Source: an uncultured Sphingomonadaceae bacterium (lineage in GTDB: Bacteria > Pseudomonadota > Alphaproteobacteria > Sphingomonadales > Sphingomonadaceae). From it: a stretch of DNA of 64,000 nucleotides. Below are positions 63,225-64,000 of this stretch, in pieces. The position numbers and the translations under genes were made by a program. Location: positions 1 to 64,000 of the forward strand of contig CALLJS010000018.1 of the NCBI GenBank assembly GCA_938050045.1, in the 5' to 3' direction. Numbering within the stretch: position 1 is the first letter of the stretch; the number at the start of each line of letters is the position of its first letter. The notes under the pieces are model-generated. The model was not told the origin of the DNA, searched no databases, and saw only the letters and a list, made by a program, of their open reading frames with translations.

Positions 63225-64000
63225 TTATCGTACCATCATCCAGCTAATTGCAGCAACTAAGCCAAGTAACATGACCAGCGCATAGGTATAAATATATCCT
63301 GATTGGAGGCGCACAGCGAGCGCGCTGCCATATTTCACGACGCTAGCAGCACCATTGGGGCCAAAGCGGTCAATGATACCAATATCGCCAATCTTCCAAA
63401 ATTGCTTACCAAGCCAAAAAGATGGTTTGATAAATAAAAAATTATATATCGCGTCAAAATACCATTTGTTGAGAAAAAATTGATAGAGCGGTTTGAACGT
63501 CGCCGCCAATCTTTGCGGTGCATCGTTAGAGAATATATACATATAAACAGCAATCAATAGCCCCGTTAGCATCGCTACCGAAGATGATAATTTCACCCAC
63601 AGCGGCACTTGGTGCAAAGCGTTGACCAAATCGACATTGAAATAGAGCGTGCTTTCTTGCCAAAATGCTATCCCGCCTTCTGCGGCATAAATAAATTCAT
63701 ATTTAAACATATAGCCAGCAGCCACTGCCCCCACGCTTAAAACCAATAAGGGAATCAGCATAGAAAAAGGGCTTTCATGCGGATGATAACCGCCCGTGCT
63801 ATCGTCGCCCGCTTGCTCTACTGTTTTATGCACATAGTGCTGAATATGCGCGCTATTGATCCAGCGCGGTTTGCCCCAGAAAGTTAGGAACATCAGCCGC
63901 CAGCTATAAAAGCTCGTAAGCAATGCTGCAAACACACCGATGAAAAAGGCATAGCCGCTATAAGTGCCATTGCTCGCAAAAGCGGCCTCGATAATCGCAT
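63225..64000 (-). CDS. nuoL: NADH-quinone oxidoreductase subunit L, 5' end outside window
   Basis: The C-terminal 257 residues of the largest antiporter-like subunit of complex I. The frame is open to the window edge (AIIEAAFASNGTYSGY at the first visible codons), so this is partial. TSFYSWRLMFLTFWGKPRW is the helix-15 region. The lateral helix and C-terminal anchor follow, with NKWYFDAIYNFLFIKPSFWLGK near the end and a last helix (YTYALVMLLGLVAAISWMMV). Gene order nuoL-nuoM-nuoN is standard. Confidence 0.95.
   Translation of the reverse strand, partial: AIIEAAFASNGTYSGYAFFIGVFAALLTSFYSWRLMFLTFWGKPRWINSAHIQHYVHKTVEQAGDDSTGGYHPHESPFSMLIPLLVLSVGAVAAGYMFKYEFIYAAEGGIAFWQESTLYFNVDLVNALHQVPLWVKLSSSVAMLTGLLIAVYMYIFSNDAPQRLAATFKPLYQFFLNKWYFDAIYNFLFIKPSFWLGKQFWKIGDIGIIDRFGPNGAASVVKYGSALAVRLQSGYIYTYALVMLLGLVAAISWMMVR

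Overview
The window is a compact chromosomal block from an alphaproteobacterium, most likely of the order Sphingomonadales with unusually AT-leaning DNA for that group. The signs are a C4-pathway 5-aminolevulinate synthase, ETF-ubiquinone oxidoreductase, RNase J, an alphaproteobacterial LexA operator (GTTC-N7-GTTC), a speF-type leader before ornithine decarboxylase, a ROSE-like leader before an Hsp20 gene, and conserved sphingomonad-type neighbourhoods. No insertion sequence, prophage, integrase, tRNA, rRNA or CRISPR array was seen.

Layout. 1-4.4 kb (-): topA (3' end outside the window), dprA, plsY. 4.5-6.8 kb (+): murI, hemA. 6.8-7.8 kb (-): threonine/serine dehydratase. 7.8-13.2 kb (+): polyamine genes (carboxynorspermidine dehydrogenase and decarboxylase, then a speF-like leader and ornithine decarboxylase), a MAPEG protein and a nitrilase. 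13.3-21.8 kb (-): rlmD-like methyltransferase, a lipoprotein, ilvD, N-formylglutamate amidohydrolase, ispE, a TPR protein, ETF-QO. 21.9-25.0 kb (+): degenerate uracil-DNA glycosylase-like protein, lytic transglycosylase, moaB, then a decayed GNAT acetyltransferase pseudogene. 25.4-33.5 kb (-): DUF1330 protein, acyl-CoA ligase, dnaE, glutathione peroxidase, lolD, lolC/E. 33.7 kb (+): hsp20. 34.4-37.5 kb (-): pyrG, secG, tpiA. 37.8-46.0 kb (+): ppiD-like isomerase, trpE-trpG-trpD-trpC, moaC, moeA, lexA in one tightly packed run. 46.1-48.4 kb (-): comEC. 48.7-50.0 kb (+): gltA. 50.0-54.2 kb (-): four poorly characterised genes. 54.4-56.7 kb (+): a large coiled-coil membrane protein. 56.8-64.0 kb (-): DUF1467, rnj, coaX, birA, nuoN, nuoM, nuoL (5' end outside the window).

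Most of this is housekeeping. The least explained part is 50.0-56.7 kb. A histidine-kinase-like protein keeps its ATP-binding boxes but lacks the phosphoacceptor histidine. A small Hpt-like protein has tryptophan where the phosphohistidine should be. Between them lie a DUF2336-like protein and a protein joining a degenerate nucleotidyltransferase domain to a membrane domain. A divergent coiled-coil membrane protein flanks the group. The first two genes overlap at a G8 tract, where loss of one G would fuse them in frame. This looks like a conserved signalling-derived module that no longer passes phosphate through histidine, and it is my best candidate for an undescribed system.

RNA-level control is the other theme: the speF-like leader, the ROSE-like thermometer, a hairpin around the hemA ribosome-binding site, a hairpin over the MAPEG ribosome-binding site, and a perfect 15-bp inverted repeat containing the nitrilase start codon. 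All structures and family assignments were read by eye. No alignment or folding program was run.
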